Under the pieces are notes generated by a model. The model saw nothing but the letters and a program-made list of their open reading frames with translations. It had not been told where the DNA came from and did no database searches. DNA of 64,000 nt from a virus, in the IMG/VR virus record IMGVR_UViG_3300025072_002799, positions 47,203-111,202 of that record; one strand, given 5' to 3'. Below are positions 1 to 8,701 of the stretch, in pieces. The first letter of the stretch is position 1. Every line of letters begins with the position of its first letter. A program made the translations under genes and the position numbers.

Positions 1-187
1 TGGTGATGTAGTTGCTAGGTTTTGGCTTTTTGGAGATGGAGAAAGTTTTGATCAAGATGACCCAAATGAACACACGGCAACTCACACTTATGCTATTCCT
101 GGGACATACGAACCATCTGTATTGGTTCTTTTTAGCGACCAATCACTTCAAAGAATATTTTTACAAGAAACAATAACGGTTACTTAA
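1..187 (+). CDS. PKD-domain virion protein, C-terminal fragment
   Basis: The reading frame from base 2 runs open to a TAA at 185-187 and encodes 61 residues with no start inside the window, so this is the 3' end of a longer gene. It carries the hallmark PKD pattern: FGDGE followed by THTYAIPGTY and a hydrophobic strand. PKD domains are beta-sandwich modules that in phages occur in surface or fibre proteins. The next gene starts one base later and also contains PKD domains, so the two are probably paralogous virion components. The exact role cannot be read from the fragment. Confidence 0.75.
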   Translation, partial: GDVVARFWLFGDGESFDQDDPNEHTATHTYAIPGTYEPSVLVLFSDQSLQRIFLQETITVT

Positions 188-188
188 T

Positions 189-2429
189 ATGGCTGAACCT
201 ACAGTAAGCAATTTCCCAACATCATTAGACAATGATGAAAATCTATATGTTGTTCACGACAGCTTAAGACTTAGATTGGCAGAAGATTACACTCCAGGGG
301 ACACAACTATAACCGTAGATTTGAACACGCTGGTTATGGAAAACTTTCCTGATTCAGGGCTGATAACATTGACAGATCAATGTAGCGATCTTGCCATAAG
401 AGCAATATCCTTTCATTATACAGCGAGGACAGAAACTACATTTACTGGCGTTACTGTAAAAGAAGGGTTTACTGATGTAGCCAAACAAAAGAAAATAACA
501 AACGTAACAATGAATGTTATGGAAGATCACCATAACAATTTAAAAGACGCTCTCATAGCCGCTGAAGAGTTCATTGGAATAAAAGGAACTATAGACGGAT
601 CTCCATTTGGCGACACAATGGAGGGGCGTATTAATTTTTTACATAAAATTGCCTTACGCCCCCATGCTTGGTTTTCCGTGAACAAAAGGGTTGGCGTCAT
701 TCCTTTAGAAATAGAGTTTACGGACTTAAGTTTAAGGACTGCCACTGGATGTGAGGTTGGCACTGTATCATATATATTTGATTTTGGTGATGGAACGACA
801 TCAACGACCTCTGTAGAGTTTCCGTCTACCACTGAAAGTACGCTTTCTGTAACTGATCTCAATGGAGGCACCGTAAGCAAGATATACGCCGCACCTGGGA
901 TTTACAATGCCTCCTTGACCGTTATAGACAACTTTGGAACAGATACGATTGTTTTCCCTAATTTAATTAACGCAAGGCTAGAGGCTCCCTCAGAGGCAAA
1001 TATAATAATTGTTCCAACTACGCAACAGACATTAGAGGATGATGTTCTTAGAACTGCCTCTGACACTCTTATAAACATTCAGATTTTAGAAGGAACAGAT
1101 CCAGGCACTTCAGATCCAGAAAGAACATATTCTGGCGAAGAGGTGGATGGCAATGGAGATCCTTTAGATCCAATTACAGTTTACACTTGGGACTTGTCTG
1201 ATGATTTAGAGCATGAAAACACGCAGAACACCTTCGCCTCTTATAGTGTTGGCGGACTGTATGACATTGCATTGAGAGCGGACACTCAATTCGGCGCATA
1301 TAGAATTACATCTGTAGATAGTTCTATTGATGTTGTTGAGAATTCTAATTTATGGGTATGGACAGCACCAAGTTCATCGTTGCCAAATACAGTCCAAGCA
1401 TATGAAATGGGACTCATAAGCGAAAGCTTCAAAGTTGGATCTGGTCAAACAGTTTCTTTAGATAGAGATGATTCATTCTTAGATGGAACAAACAATGAAA
1501 CGCAAGCAAAAAGAGAATTTAACAGGAATAATGGATTTGCTTCTAGGCAAACAACTGGTTCTAACAAGACAGGATCTACAACATTAATTTATAACGCAAC
1601 AGGACGTACAGATGCAGAGCCATCTACATCTGAGGAAGTTGCATTCTTTTCCTACAATGGATTTCTAGACTCTTACACATCAGAGTCTTCAATAACTAGA
1701 CCTTGGAACTGGGCTACATTTTCTTCAACAAGCAATGCATATTTGTTTTCTGGAACTGAATCAGGATCAATACCAGCAAACACTGCACCAACAAATCAAT
1801 TAAGGGCAGCAATTGATTTATCGACACTCTCTGCTTCAAACATAACATTTACATCTGGAAGTTACTTAAATGGTGCGGAAGAACTTGAAGAATACGTAGC
1901 AACGTTTGAAGAAGGCACAGTTCCAGATGATGGATATTTTGGAGTTCACAGAACTGCGTGGAAGGGTACGACAGGATATTTGATAAGAAACTCTGGTGTT
2001 GGTTCGTTTTTTAGACTATTGAACTTTTATCAAACAGACGGTACATTTTCAGATAACTTCACTCAAATGACAAAATTAACCGATATGCTTGGAACAGTAA
2101 AGTTAGAAGGGCAACTTGTTGACTTATCAGAGGGTGTTTATTTTTTCAATAACTCTGGAGCGATTTCTGCATACAATACAACAGATCAATCATGGCATAC
2201 TGGTGGGAATGTCAACTCGGCAGCATTTGTATCACTTCAAGACGCCACAATATCTGGGTTTAGTAGTGCAGAAAACACGCTTTTGGCTACATCAAACGGA
2301 GACAGACTTGCATATCTGAGTTTTGACTATAGCCCTTCTGCTATGACTAAATTTAATGAAGTTGATACAACATTCACATCATTGGTTTCTAGACCTAGTG
2401 GAGATCAATGGTTAATGGGTATTTACTAA
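189..2429 (+). CDS. PKD-domain virion/adsorption protein
   Basis: 746 residues. Residues about 10-130 form a module ending in EDHHNNLKDALIAAEEFIG; the next gene has a matching module (EHHNQLVKAICQVEKFVG). A PKD domain lies at about 165-265 (FDFGDGTT, then YAAPGIYNASLTV) and a second, more diverged one at about 330-380 (WDLSDD, then YSVGGLYDIAL). The C-terminal 350 residues are rich in Ser/Thr/Asn and aromatic residues and look like a beta-structured receptor-binding or propeller region without a recognised family. Composition and position beside another PKD gene support a structural virion role, inferred rather than proven. An inverted GGGGCGTA/TACGCCCC pair lies inside the gene at 623-664. 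Confidence 0.8.
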   Translation: MAEPTVSNFPTSLDNDENLYVVHDSLRLRLAEDYTPGDTTITVDLNTLVMENFPDSGLITLTDQCSDLAIRAISFHYTARTETTFTGVTVKEGFTDVAKQKKITNVTMNVMEDHHNNLKDALIAAEEFIGIKGTIDGSPFGDTMEGRINFLHKIALRPHAWFSVNKRVGVIPLEIEFTDLSLRTATGCEVGTVSYIFDFGDGTTSTTSVEFPSTTESTLSVTDLNGGTVSKIYAAPGIYNASLTVIDNFGTDTIVFPNLINARLEAPSEANIIIVPTTQQTLEDDVLRTASDTLINIQILEGTDPGTSDPERTYSGEEVDGNGDPLDPITVYTWDLSDDLEHENTQNTFASYSVGGLYDIALRADTQFGAYRITSVDSSIDVVENSNLWVWTAPSSSLPNTVQAYEMGLISESFKVGSGQTVSLDRDDSFLDGTNNETQAKREFNRNNGFASRQTTGSNKTGSTTLIYNATGRTDAEPSTSEEVAFFSYNGFLDSYTSESSITRPWNWATFSSTSNAYLFSGTESGSIPANTAPTNQLRAAIDLSTLSASNITFTSGSYLNGAEELEEYVATFEEGTVPDDGYFGVHRTAWKGTTGYLIRNSGVGSFFRLLNFYQTDGTFSDNFTQMTKLTDMLGTVKLEGQLVDLSEGVYFFNNSGAISAYNTTDQSWHTGGNVNSAAFVSLQDATISGFSSAENTLLATSNGDRLAYLSFDYSPSAMTKFNEVDTTFTSLVSRPSGDQWLMGIY

Positions 2430-2443
2430 AATTGATGGAGAAT

Positions 2444-2451
2444 CATAAATA
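2444..2451 (+). promoter_or_regulatory. Late-promoter-like CATAAATA box
   Basis: CATAAATA ends four bases before the ATG of the gene at 2456. It differs by one base from the T4 late consensus TATAAATA. Copies of the same box lie close upstream of at least seven other genes here, so it is called as a probable late promoter. If used, the transcript would be leaderless or nearly so. Confidence 0.5.
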
Positions 2452-2455
2452 AAGT

Positions 2456-4525
2456 ATGGCATCTATAGGCTTTCCACCCGAACCCGTATTCCCTAACGCA
2501 ATTGATTCAGACAGAACGTTGTTTCTTGTGTATAATAGCACAGAAAGCATTCTTGCTGTGGACAATGAGCCTTGGTGTACGGAAATTGAAATAACACCAG
2601 TATTAGAAGATGATGACGATTTTTGGGCTGATAATGGATTTGGAAACATTGACGGAGAGCTTTTCTATTACGACAGCGTAGAAAAGGACTCTAATGGAAA
2701 GGTTTCCAAGTTACTAAAATGCGCCCGTAATTTGGGTGGGATACAAACTCACTTTGTTAAATCTGGTGGTAGCAACTGCCAAGTCAGATCATTTGTTGTT
2801 GCAGAGCATCACAATCAGTTAGTAAAGGCTATTTGCCAAGTAGAGAAGTTCGTTGGATTTAATTTCGACACAGACACAGACACCCTTGACTTTAGAATCA
2901 GATGCCTAAGAGAAGTTCCAATCTGTCAAGATGACTTTAATTGCCCTGTTGTGACATTTAAGACCAGTGTTGTAGATGACGATCCTTGTGACGGAATTTT
3001 AATAGATTATGAAATAGACATAGATGGAGACTTCTCTGGCGTATTGATTAATTTTGGTGATGGAATAACCACAGATACAATTGTTGCTGGTCAGCATCGC
3101 TATCCGCCAGGAGTCTCAGTTGACCCTGTAGTGACCGTTACTAGCACAAATTGTCAGATTTGCGCTACGCCAAGTGAGAGAGAAGGTGACAATACATTAT
3201 GTGCAGTTGTTGTTCCTGAGCCGTTTACTATTCCGATACCAGAAGTGACGCTGCCAAATATAAGTTTTACAATACCTGAAATCCCAGCGCCACAAGTAGA
3301 GTTGCCTCCTGTAATTCTTCCGTGCGTAGAATTGTCCGTACCTGAGTTTCCAGAGTTTCCTGAAATTTCTATACCTGATTTTCCTGGCATAAGCATTTCT
3401 ATTCCAGATATTGACATTCAAATTCCAAGCGTAATAACCATTGTGCCTGACACGATCAGCATTGTTCCAAATGAAATAACAATCAGTCCTTCTGTAATTG
3501 AGTTTGGGAATGTCCCATTCATTCCAACTCAAATTGCATTTGTTAACAACCCAACAATTACATCTACAATTACATGGATTAACAACCCAACAATTACGTC
3601 TGTAATTTCATGGGCAGAGACACCTGTAATTCCAGACGTTTCATGGGCAACCACACCTGTAATTCCAGACGTTTCATGGGCAACCACACCTGTAATTCCA
3701 GACGTTTCATGGGCACCTACACCTACAATTCCAGACGTTGGATGGGCACCTACACCTTCAATTTCTGATGTTCAATTCGCAGATGCACCAGTAGTTTCAG
3801 TGGAGTGGGGAACGCCACCAGATTGTTCTTGTACTGTTGTCATTGAATGCCCAGCAACGAGCATTGCTGCTGGAATGAATGCAAAAAGAAACAGTGCAAG
3901 CGCTGCTTTTGACGAAGATTGGAGTAATCTCGTTGATTCTTGGGAAGACAATGATGAAGACAATTTGAAAATGCAAATGGACCTAAACAACATAGGCATA
4001 CCATCTGAAATTAAGGTCATTGCACCAGAAAGAATGCCAGATGTTAAGGTGTTTCATGATATTCCTGATGTAATTTCTGTTGAATTTCCAAAAATACCTA
4101 CTGTTATAAATGTAGAGCATGATATACCACATAAGATTGAATTGATTGACAAGCTTCCAGAATTTATAAAACTTGAGGTTCCTGGTCCGATTAAGATTGA
4201 TGCCTCTGATTTACCAGCATTAGTGTTAGAGTTGTCGGATAATTTTCCAAGTGTGTTCAAATTGGAAGCCATTGGAATACCAGACAAAATTCAAGTGGAA
4301 GGAATACCAGATACAATCGCAGTGTTGCATGATATTCCAGATGTAATTGAACTTATATTGCCTGGAGATCCAAAAGTTAGTTTGGTTATGCCAGATAATC
4401 CAAAAATAGAAATGGTGTATGAAGGTGCTCCTATAGAAATGAAAGTCAAATTAGGAGTGGACACGGCGCTAGGTGGAGATGACGATGACAATCCTTGCGT
4501 CATGATTGTTCCATGCAATAAATAA
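2456..4525 (+). CDS. Repeat-containing virion fibre-like protein
   Basis: 689 residues. The N-terminal ~140 residues match the module of the preceding gene (FPNAIDSDRTLFLVYN, later EHHNQLVKAICQVEKFVG), followed by a PKD-like strand (INFGDGITTD, near 200). Residues ~230-355 are proline-rich short strands (IPEVTLPNISFTIPE). Residues ~356-450 contain 11-residue tandem repeats of the form PVIPDVSWATT. The last ~180 residues are dense IPD/VIxVE strands (HDIPDVI recurs). Alternating short beta strands with prolines suit an elongated fibrous or beta-helical virion protein; that function is inferred. The stop overlaps the next start (TAATG), suggesting translational coupling. Confidence 0.8.
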   Translation: MASIGFPPEPVFPNAIDSDRTLFLVYNSTESILAVDNEPWCTEIEITPVLEDDDDFWADNGFGNIDGELFYYDSVEKDSNGKVSKLLKCARNLGGIQTHFVKSGGSNCQVRSFVVAEHHNQLVKAICQVEKFVGFNFDTDTDTLDFRIRCLREVPICQDDFNCPVVTFKTSVVDDDPCDGILIDYEIDIDGDFSGVLINFGDGITTDTIVAGQHRYPPGVSVDPVVTVTSTNCQICATPSEREGDNTLCAVVVPEPFTIPIPEVTLPNISFTIPEIPAPQVELPPVILPCVELSVPEFPEFPEISIPDFPGISISIPDIDIQIPSVITIVPDTISIVPNEITISPSVIEFGNVPFIPTQIAFVNNPTITSTITWINNPTITSVISWAETPVIPDVSWATTPVIPDVSWATTPVIPDVSWAPTPTIPDVGWAPTPSISDVQFADAPVVSVEWGTPPDCSCTVVIECPATSIAAGMNAKRNSASAAFDEDWSNLVDSWEDNDEDNLKMQMDLNNIGIPSEIKVIAPERMPDVKVFHDIPDVISVEFPKIPTVINVEHDIPHKIELIDKLPEFIKLEVPGPIKIDASDLPALVLELSDNFPSVFKLEAIGIPDKIQVEGIPDTIAVLHDIPDVIELILPGDPKVSLVMPDNPKIEMVYEGAPIEMKVKLGVDTALGGDDDDNPCVMIVPCNK
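3623..3787 (+). repeat. Tandem 33-bp repeats coding PxIPDVxWAxT
   Basis: Five consecutive 33-bp units begin at 3623, 3656, 3689, 3722 and 3755. Units 1 and 2 are identical and later ones drift (DVGWAPT, then DVQFADA). More diverged copies precede them from about 3524 (ITWINNPTITS). Near-identity at the DNA level means recent expansion, or slippage-prone sequence in a fibre shaft. Confidence 0.85.
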
Positions 4526-5385
4526 TGAGAATTAGAAAACACGAAAACAAAAACCATTACATACGAACTCCTGAAGGCGTATGGGTGAGAGACTTTACGA
4601 AAGTCGGTGTCGTTCCAAAAGACATAAACAGCTTATCTAATCTTGACGATAAGAGAATTCTTCTGAAAAATGAGTTTGAAAACATAAGAAAAAAACTCAA
4701 CATTGTAGAAGACATTAGACAAGTCTATAATAATGTAGTCATTGTTTCTGATGGAAACAAATTCAAAGAAAGACATCGCATAATTTCAGATATGCCTACA
4801 GCAGTTCCAATAGGAGTCAATGGATCTCTCAGAAAATGGGAACTAGCTGGCGATGATTGCCCAGCAGAAAAGCAACGCAACATGTTTTATGTTGTAAACA
4901 ACCCATATGATGAATGCAATAAATATCTTCCTAACGATTCATTCTATCCAAACTGTTTGGCATCTTTAAGAACTAATCCAGATTTCATAAAAGCATACAG
5001 AGGAGAAGTTTATAGATACTCAACAACGCCAGAAGTGAAGTTTCACAATCCATACAATGATGCAGAGTACACAATAGACGATTACAGAAACTCAATTTGT
5101 GCCGCCATTTGTTTTGCAAATGTGTTCAAAGTTAAAAAATTATTATTACTGTGTTGCGATGATTCATTCGAACAAGAAAGACCAGGATCTATCGAGACTG
5201 GCAAAGGAACGTGGATGTATCCACAACAAAAAGAATTGCATAACATCATTGACGCTAATCTATTTTGGCTAAAACAAAACGATGTTGAAATTGCAGAATA
5301 TTCTGACGGACCTCATTATAATAACGCTACATACATACAGTCAGATGACGAAGCTATTCAATTTTTTAAGGATGACAATGAATAA
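4525..5385 (+). CDS. Conserved hypothetical, DUF115-like Rossmann candidate
   Basis: 286 residues, overlapping the upstream stop by one base. The centre has a Rossmann-like strand-loop (VVIVSDGNKFKERHR, then TAVPIGVNGSL). Near residues 195-215 there is NSICAAICFANVFKVKKLLLLCCDD, read as an alanine-rich helix followed by a hydrophobic strand ending in acidic residues. This arrangement resembles DUF115/MptE-like or sialyltransferase-like proteins, but no catalytic signature is decisive. It sits between fibre genes and a small ORF, so a role in virion or host-surface modification is only a guess. Confidence 0.55.
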   Translation: MRIRKHENKNHYIRTPEGVWVRDFTKVGVVPKDINSLSNLDDKRILLKNEFENIRKKLNIVEDIRQVYNNVVIVSDGNKFKERHRIISDMPTAVPIGVNGSLRKWELAGDDCPAEKQRNMFYVVNNPYDECNKYLPNDSFYPNCLASLRTNPDFIKAYRGEVYRYSTTPEVKFHNPYNDAEYTIDDYRNSICAAICFANVFKVKKLLLLCCDDSFEQERPGSIETGKGTWMYPQQKELHNIIDANLFWLKQNDVEIAEYSDGPHYNNATYIQSDDEAIQFFKDDNE

Positions 5386-5671
5386 TAATAACAACGAAGG
5401 ATTTTTTGACATTAATGAATTCAAGAAGTGGATGGAAGAAGATCCATCCAACAAACAAAAGAGATCTAAGTTCATTGGAATCCAAGTTGAGTCTAAAATA
5501 TCGTCAAGCAAGCTTGTAAACAAAATAGAAACCGAAAATGAAATTGATGAAGTAGTTGAAGACTTTATTGAAAACGGTGGTTTCATCACAAATGTTGAAG
5601 GCAATTGGTTTACAGTTGAAGTAAACTCTGGTGATTTTATTGTTCCAAGAAAATACGTTCGCCGTTCTTAA
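5378..5671 (+). CDS. Small hypothetical protein, possible head-targeting N-terminus
   Basis: 97 residues from the ATG at 5378, chosen because AAGG lies about six bases upstream and the start overlaps the end of the previous gene. After an Asn run, the N-terminus reads FFDINEFKKWMEED, which resembles the hydrophobic/aromatic-L-x-E motif shared by many proteins in this window. The C-terminus is compact and alternating (NWFTVEVNSGDFIVPRKYV), consistent with a small beta domain. No family is recognised. Confidence 0.65.
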   Translation: MNNNNNEGFFDINEFKKWMEEDPSNKQKRSKFIGIQVESKISSSKLVNKIETENEIDEVVEDFIENGGFITNVEGNWFTVEVNSGDFIVPRKYVRRS

Positions 5672-6030
5672 CGACCCTTTCTTATCATAGTTTTTTGATG
5701 TGGAAGCTTGTCCGTTTTAATGGATGGTGCTTCCATAATCTTTTTCAAATTCATTATAGACGCAGGCGACATAGGGATTTGCTTGTACCCTCTAGACGCA
5801 ACAGCCTTTCTAAATTCTTGGTAAGACGAAGCACTCTCTGCCCACACTTCCCACATCATTCTGTTTTTGTGAATTATTGCTTCCATCTCTGACTCTAAAT
5901 CTTGAGGAAGTCCAAGAACCTTAGGGCTTTCCATCTTTGTTGGATTCACCTTTTGAGGAGCGTTTAATATCGCTACCACCTTCACTGCCTTCTTGTCTCT
6001 CCTCGCCAGATAAACGTATATCTTTTCCAT
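5668..6030 (-). CDS. Hypothetical protein
   Basis: 120 residues. GAGG lies about ten bases upstream of the ATG. The N-terminus is a beta strand plus basic turn (MEKIYVYLARRDKKAVKVVAIL); the middle is helical with KNRMMWEVWAESASSYQEFRKAVASRGY; the tail is Lys-rich. It overlaps the upstream minus-strand gene (5921-6154) by 110 bases in another frame, unusually long for a real pair. Its 3' end overlaps the plus-strand gene by four bases. No family recognised. Confidence 0.6.
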   Translation of the reverse strand: MEKIYVYLARRDKKAVKVVAILNAPQKVNPTKMESPKVLGLPQDLESEMEAIIHKNRMMWEVWAESASSYQEFRKAVASRGYKQIPMSPASIMNLKKIMEAPSIKTDKLPHQKTMIRKGR

Positions 6031-6154
6031 TTAATATTTCCTCTAAAAAGACTTCTAATACCACTCTTTTATAAACAGAGTTTTCTTTGCCAAGTAAATC
6101 AAAGAAATTGACCAATCCCTCTGATGCTTCTACTTCTTTTTTTTGTTTTTTCAT
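5921..6154 (-). CDS. Small hypothetical protein
   Basis: 77 residues starting MKKQKKEVEASEGLVNFFDLLGKENSVYKRVVLEVFLEEIL, an amphipathic helical segment, then a Ser/Gly/Lys/Glu low-complexity tail. Its start codon overlaps the start of the plus-strand gene at 6153 (CATG read both ways). The long overlap with the downstream gene makes the C-terminal half less certain. Confidence 0.5.
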   Translation of the reverse strand: MKKQKKEVEASEGLVNFFDLLGKENSVYKRVVLEVFLEEILNGKDIRLSGEERQEGSEGGSDIKRSSKGESNKDGKP

Positions 6155-6470
6155 GTTTATTACCGATTACATAAAAGTCAAAGACAAATACCTGCTATGC
6201 TACTTTGGATCTGATGAAAAGTGCATAAACCAATTAATATATTTACGCCCACTGATTGAAAAAGAATTCCCAGGCATTACAATATTCCTATCATTCTCTG
6301 ACAGGATACTAGAAAGCAATTTCATCAAAAGATCAAAAATAGATAAGTACGAATGCAAAAAATATGCTTATGTTAGATCTCTAAAAGGAGAAGATCCAAT
6401 AAGACAATTGTTGGAAGAGTCTCATTTATGCCATTTGAATAAAGAATTGCCAACTGAATTGCGTATATAA
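6153..6470 (+). CDS. Hypothetical protein
   Basis: 105 residues from the ATG at 6153; longer in-frame extensions upstream would read through the opposite-strand gene. It has an alternating strand-helix pattern (YLLCYFGSDEKCINQLIYLRPLIEKEFPGITIFLSFSD), as in small Rossmann-like domains, and ends in a charged helix. It may be related to the glycan-type proteins nearby, but no motif proves this. Confidence 0.6.
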   Translation: MFITDYIKVKDKYLLCYFGSDEKCINQLIYLRPLIEKEFPGITIFLSFSDRILESNFIKRSKIDKYECKKYAYVRSLKGEDPIRQLLEESHLCHLNKELPTELRI

Positions 6471-6522
6471 ACTTGTAAGCTGGAGTATTAGTAAGGCTCA
6501 ATTATTCACAGGGAGTATACAA

Positions 6523-7143
6523 ATGAGCGTATTTAGAGTAAAATTAAACAACACCGACCAGGGAGTAATGGATCTTGATCCAAGCACCGCATCTGCTGAC
6601 GTGTTGGGAAGTCAAATGGACCCTTCGATTCAACGTAGCGTATACGTAATGGGACCAAATCTAATCAATCGTCTTTTGGTTGATGGTTCAACTTTCACCG
6701 ACTGCAATTACTGGAAGCGTTTTGCGTATCCACAAGTTGCTTTGAATGAAGCAATTGTTGAAGTTGTAACCGATGACGGAAGCGTATATTCTGACGTTGC
6801 ATCAGAAAACACCTTCCCAGTTGTGTATGATCGTAGCATTGCTGCGGCTGACACCTATGGTGACAACGAAATTGACATCGTAACTGATCATGGCGGATAT
6901 GCTGTCTTCACCCAGATCACCAATCAGGAAACTGCTGGTGGCGGATTGGACATCAAGGTTGGTCTTAATGGTAGCGTTGGTACGCCAGCAGCCATCTTCG
7001 ACCTAGTAGCTGGCGACACTCAGATTTTCAACGCTGGTGACTTGAGCGTAAGCTTGATCCAGTTTGATAATAGTGTTTCTGGTGCCGGTGGCCCAGTTGA
7101 TGTTCAGGTTCTTCTATCTGTTCGTTCGGTATGCAATAGCTAA
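6523..7143 (+). CDS. Virion structural protein, highly expressed type
   Basis: 206 residues with a strong ribosome site (CAGGGAG upstream). Codon use is more GC-rich and uniform than the neighbours, as also seen for the capsid gene at 43032 and the gene at 60227, which suggests high expression. The sequence is beta-rich with Asp/Gly/Thr/Ser (FRVKLNNTDQGVMD, later GGGLDIKVGLNGSVGTPAAIFDLVAGDTQIF). It is followed by a good terminator. A major or decoration-type virion protein is likely; the family is not recognised. Confidence 0.7.
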   Translation: MSVFRVKLNNTDQGVMDLDPSTASADVLGSQMDPSIQRSVYVMGPNLINRLLVDGSTFTDCNYWKRFAYPQVALNEAIVEVVTDDGSVYSDVASENTFPVVYDRSIAAADTYGDNEIDIVTDHGGYAVFTQITNQETAGGGLDIKVGLNGSVGTPAAIFDLVAGDTQIFNAGDLSVSLIQFDNSVSGAGGPVDVQVLLSVRSVCNS

Positions 7144-7167
7144 ACCAAGCTATAAAACCAAAATAAG

Positions 7168-7197
7168 AAAGCTCAGCGAAAGCTGGGCTTTTTTTAT
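7168..7197 (+). terminator. Rho-independent terminator
   Basis: AAAGCTCAGC / GCTGGGCTTT form a ten-base-pair stem (one G-U pair) with a GAAA loop, followed by a T run. It lies 25 bases after the structural gene ending at 7143. Confidence 0.9.
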
Positions 7198-7204
7198 GCA
7201 CCAA

Positions 7205-7212
7205 CATAAATA
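7205..7212 (+). promoter_or_regulatory. Late-promoter-like CATAAATA box
   Basis: CATAAATA lies between the terminator at 7168-7197 and the ATG at 7219. A fresh promoter is expected exactly there, which supports the call. Confidence 0.6.
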
Positions 7213-7218
7213 ACTTTA

Positions 7219-7716
7219 ATGCATTATTATAAAATACTAGAAGTTCCAATTACGGCGACAACAGAAGAAATAAATGTTGCTTACAGAAATCTTGCAATCA
7301 AATACCACCCAGATTCAAGCAAAGACCCAAATAGCGTTAAAAAATTCAAAGAAATAGCTGCCGCTCATGAAACCTTAAGTGACAAAGGAAAGCGTGCGCA
7401 ATACAATCTGAGATATTCAATATTAATATCACCGCCTCCAAAACAAAGACCAGTTCAAAAACCTTCGTCCAAGCCAAAGCCAACTCCTAAGCCAACTCCT
7501 AAGCCAAAATCTGACCCTCAAAAACAGTATCCTCACAATGTCCATACAATTAATGATGCAAATAAACCAATACCACCGGATTTGAGAGGGACATCATTAA
7601 ATGGAGATGTTGGAACTGTAGATTTATGGAAACAATCTGGGCTTGAGGAATATGAAAAGCCTGCCTTTCAATATTATAAAAAACAACCACGACAATCAAA
7701 TTTCATTGATCCATAA
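7219..7716 (+). CDS. J-domain (DnaJ-like) protein
   Basis: 165 residues. Residues 1-65 form a J domain: YYKILEVPITATTEEINVAYRNLAIKYHPD with the invariant HPD at 30-32, then the helix III/IV pattern FKEIAAAHETLSD and RAQYN. J domains stimulate Hsp70 ATPases. The rest is a Pro/Lys linker with PKPTPKPTPKPK repeats and a short tail; there is no zinc or client-binding domain. An actin/Hsp70-fold ATPase is encoded 1.2 kb downstream (8961). A role in host chaperone recruitment for assembly is inference. Confidence 0.85.
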   Translation: MHYYKILEVPITATTEEINVAYRNLAIKYHPDSSKDPNSVKKFKEIAAAHETLSDKGKRAQYNLRYSILISPPPKQRPVQKPSSKPKPTPKPTPKPKSDPQKQYPHNVHTINDANKPIPPDLRGTSLNGDVGTVDLWKQSGLEEYEKPAFQYYKKQPRQSNFIDP

Positions 7717-7730
7717 ACTCTTTTAATTAC

Positions 7731-8687
7731 ATGATAATTAAGAGATCTCTGAAACAATCAAATAAACCAGAAGATTTATCTATAAAAGACTTTTACCAAA
7801 TGAGAAACAAGGTATTGGTCTTAAGACAAACTGGTGGCATAGGAGACATTCTTATGCAAAGAATGATGTTTGAGGATTTTAAACGTATATTCCCAGAGTC
7901 GCACATAACTTATTCATGCCCAAGCAAGTACAAATCACTAGCAATGAATCACCCGTTCATTGATGAATGGCTTCCATCTGAAGATATTGACCTGTCAAAG
8001 TATCTACTGTATTTCAACATCACAACTGCATGTAATCGTCACGAAATGAGAGTTGCACCATTAAGCGATAAACATAGAAGCGATATATGGGCAAATAATT
8101 GTGGAGCCATTCTATCTAACCACAATATGCACATTACAATTGAAGAAGAAAATAAAAAATACGCCCAAGAAAGGCTAAAAGAATTAAACACTGAAGGAAA
8201 ACCAACCGTATGTTTTTGCCCAATATCTGCGATGTTGGGCAAAAACCTGCAAAGCGAGCAAATAACAGACACAGTTAAAGGTCTTTGGGATATGGGTCTT
8301 TTTGTTTATTCAACTCACATCAGAGATATTCCAGAACTTACTAAACTAAAAGTGCCAGTAATCAAGGATATATCCGTATCTCAGTGGATGGGAGTCATTG
8401 ATGCTGCTGACCATGTTGTTAGTGTTGATACTGGAGCATTTCATTTAAGTGGGGGACTCGGAAAGCCATTAGTTGGGGTTTTTGGATGGACTGATGGAAA
8501 GGTGTATGGGCGTTATTATAAATTCGCTTTGGTACAAAGACACAGAGATGATGGCGATTGGGATTGCGGACCTTGCTACAGTTGGCATGGATGTCCTAAG
8601 GAAAGGCAAAACAGAAGAAAACCCTGCATTACCAGCATTACGGCAGATAACATACTAAAAGCGACAGAGCAAATACTGGATAAATAG
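7731..8687 (+). CDS. Glycosyltransferase family 9 (heptosyltransferase-like)
   Basis: 318 residues. The N-terminal Rossmann signature (VLVLRQTGGIGDILMQRMMFEDF, about 28-50) and the C-terminal VSVDTGAFHLSGGLGKPLVGVFGWTD are the classic GT9 motifs of ADP-heptose:LPS heptosyltransferases. The C-terminus adds CGPCYSWHGCP, also common in these enzymes. It would transfer a sugar from a nucleotide-activated donor; the acceptor could be host LPS (superinfection exclusion) or a virion protein. The acceptor cannot be read from sequence. Confidence 0.85.
   Translation: MIIKRSLKQSNKPEDLSIKDFYQMRNKVLVLRQTGGIGDILMQRMMFEDFKRIFPESHITYSCPSKYKSLAMNHPFIDEWLPSEDIDLSKYLLYFNITTACNRHEMRVAPLSDKHRSDIWANNCGAILSNHNMHITIEEENKKYAQERLKELNTEGKPTVCFCPISAMLGKNLQSEQITDTVKGLWDMGLFVYSTHIRDIPELTKLKVPVIKDISVSQWMGVIDAADHVVSVDTGAFHLSGGLGKPLVGVFGWTDGKVYGRYYKFALVQRHRDDGDWDCGPCYSWHGCPKERQNRRKPCITSITADNILKATEQILDK
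8679..8686 (+). promoter_or_regulatory. Late-promoter-like GATAAATA box
   Basis: GATAAATA overlaps the stop region of the GT9 gene, 15 bases before the ATG at 8702. It is followed by a second AT box (GCATATATAAG). Weaker than the CATAAATA copies. Confidence 0.35.
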
Positions 8688-8701
8688 CATATATAAGAAT
8701 T

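Noticed and set aside
5341-5604. Minus-strand open frame opposite 5378-5671
   Set aside because: Low-complexity Ser/Leu reading, no ribosome site, and the plus-strand gene has a good start and coupling.
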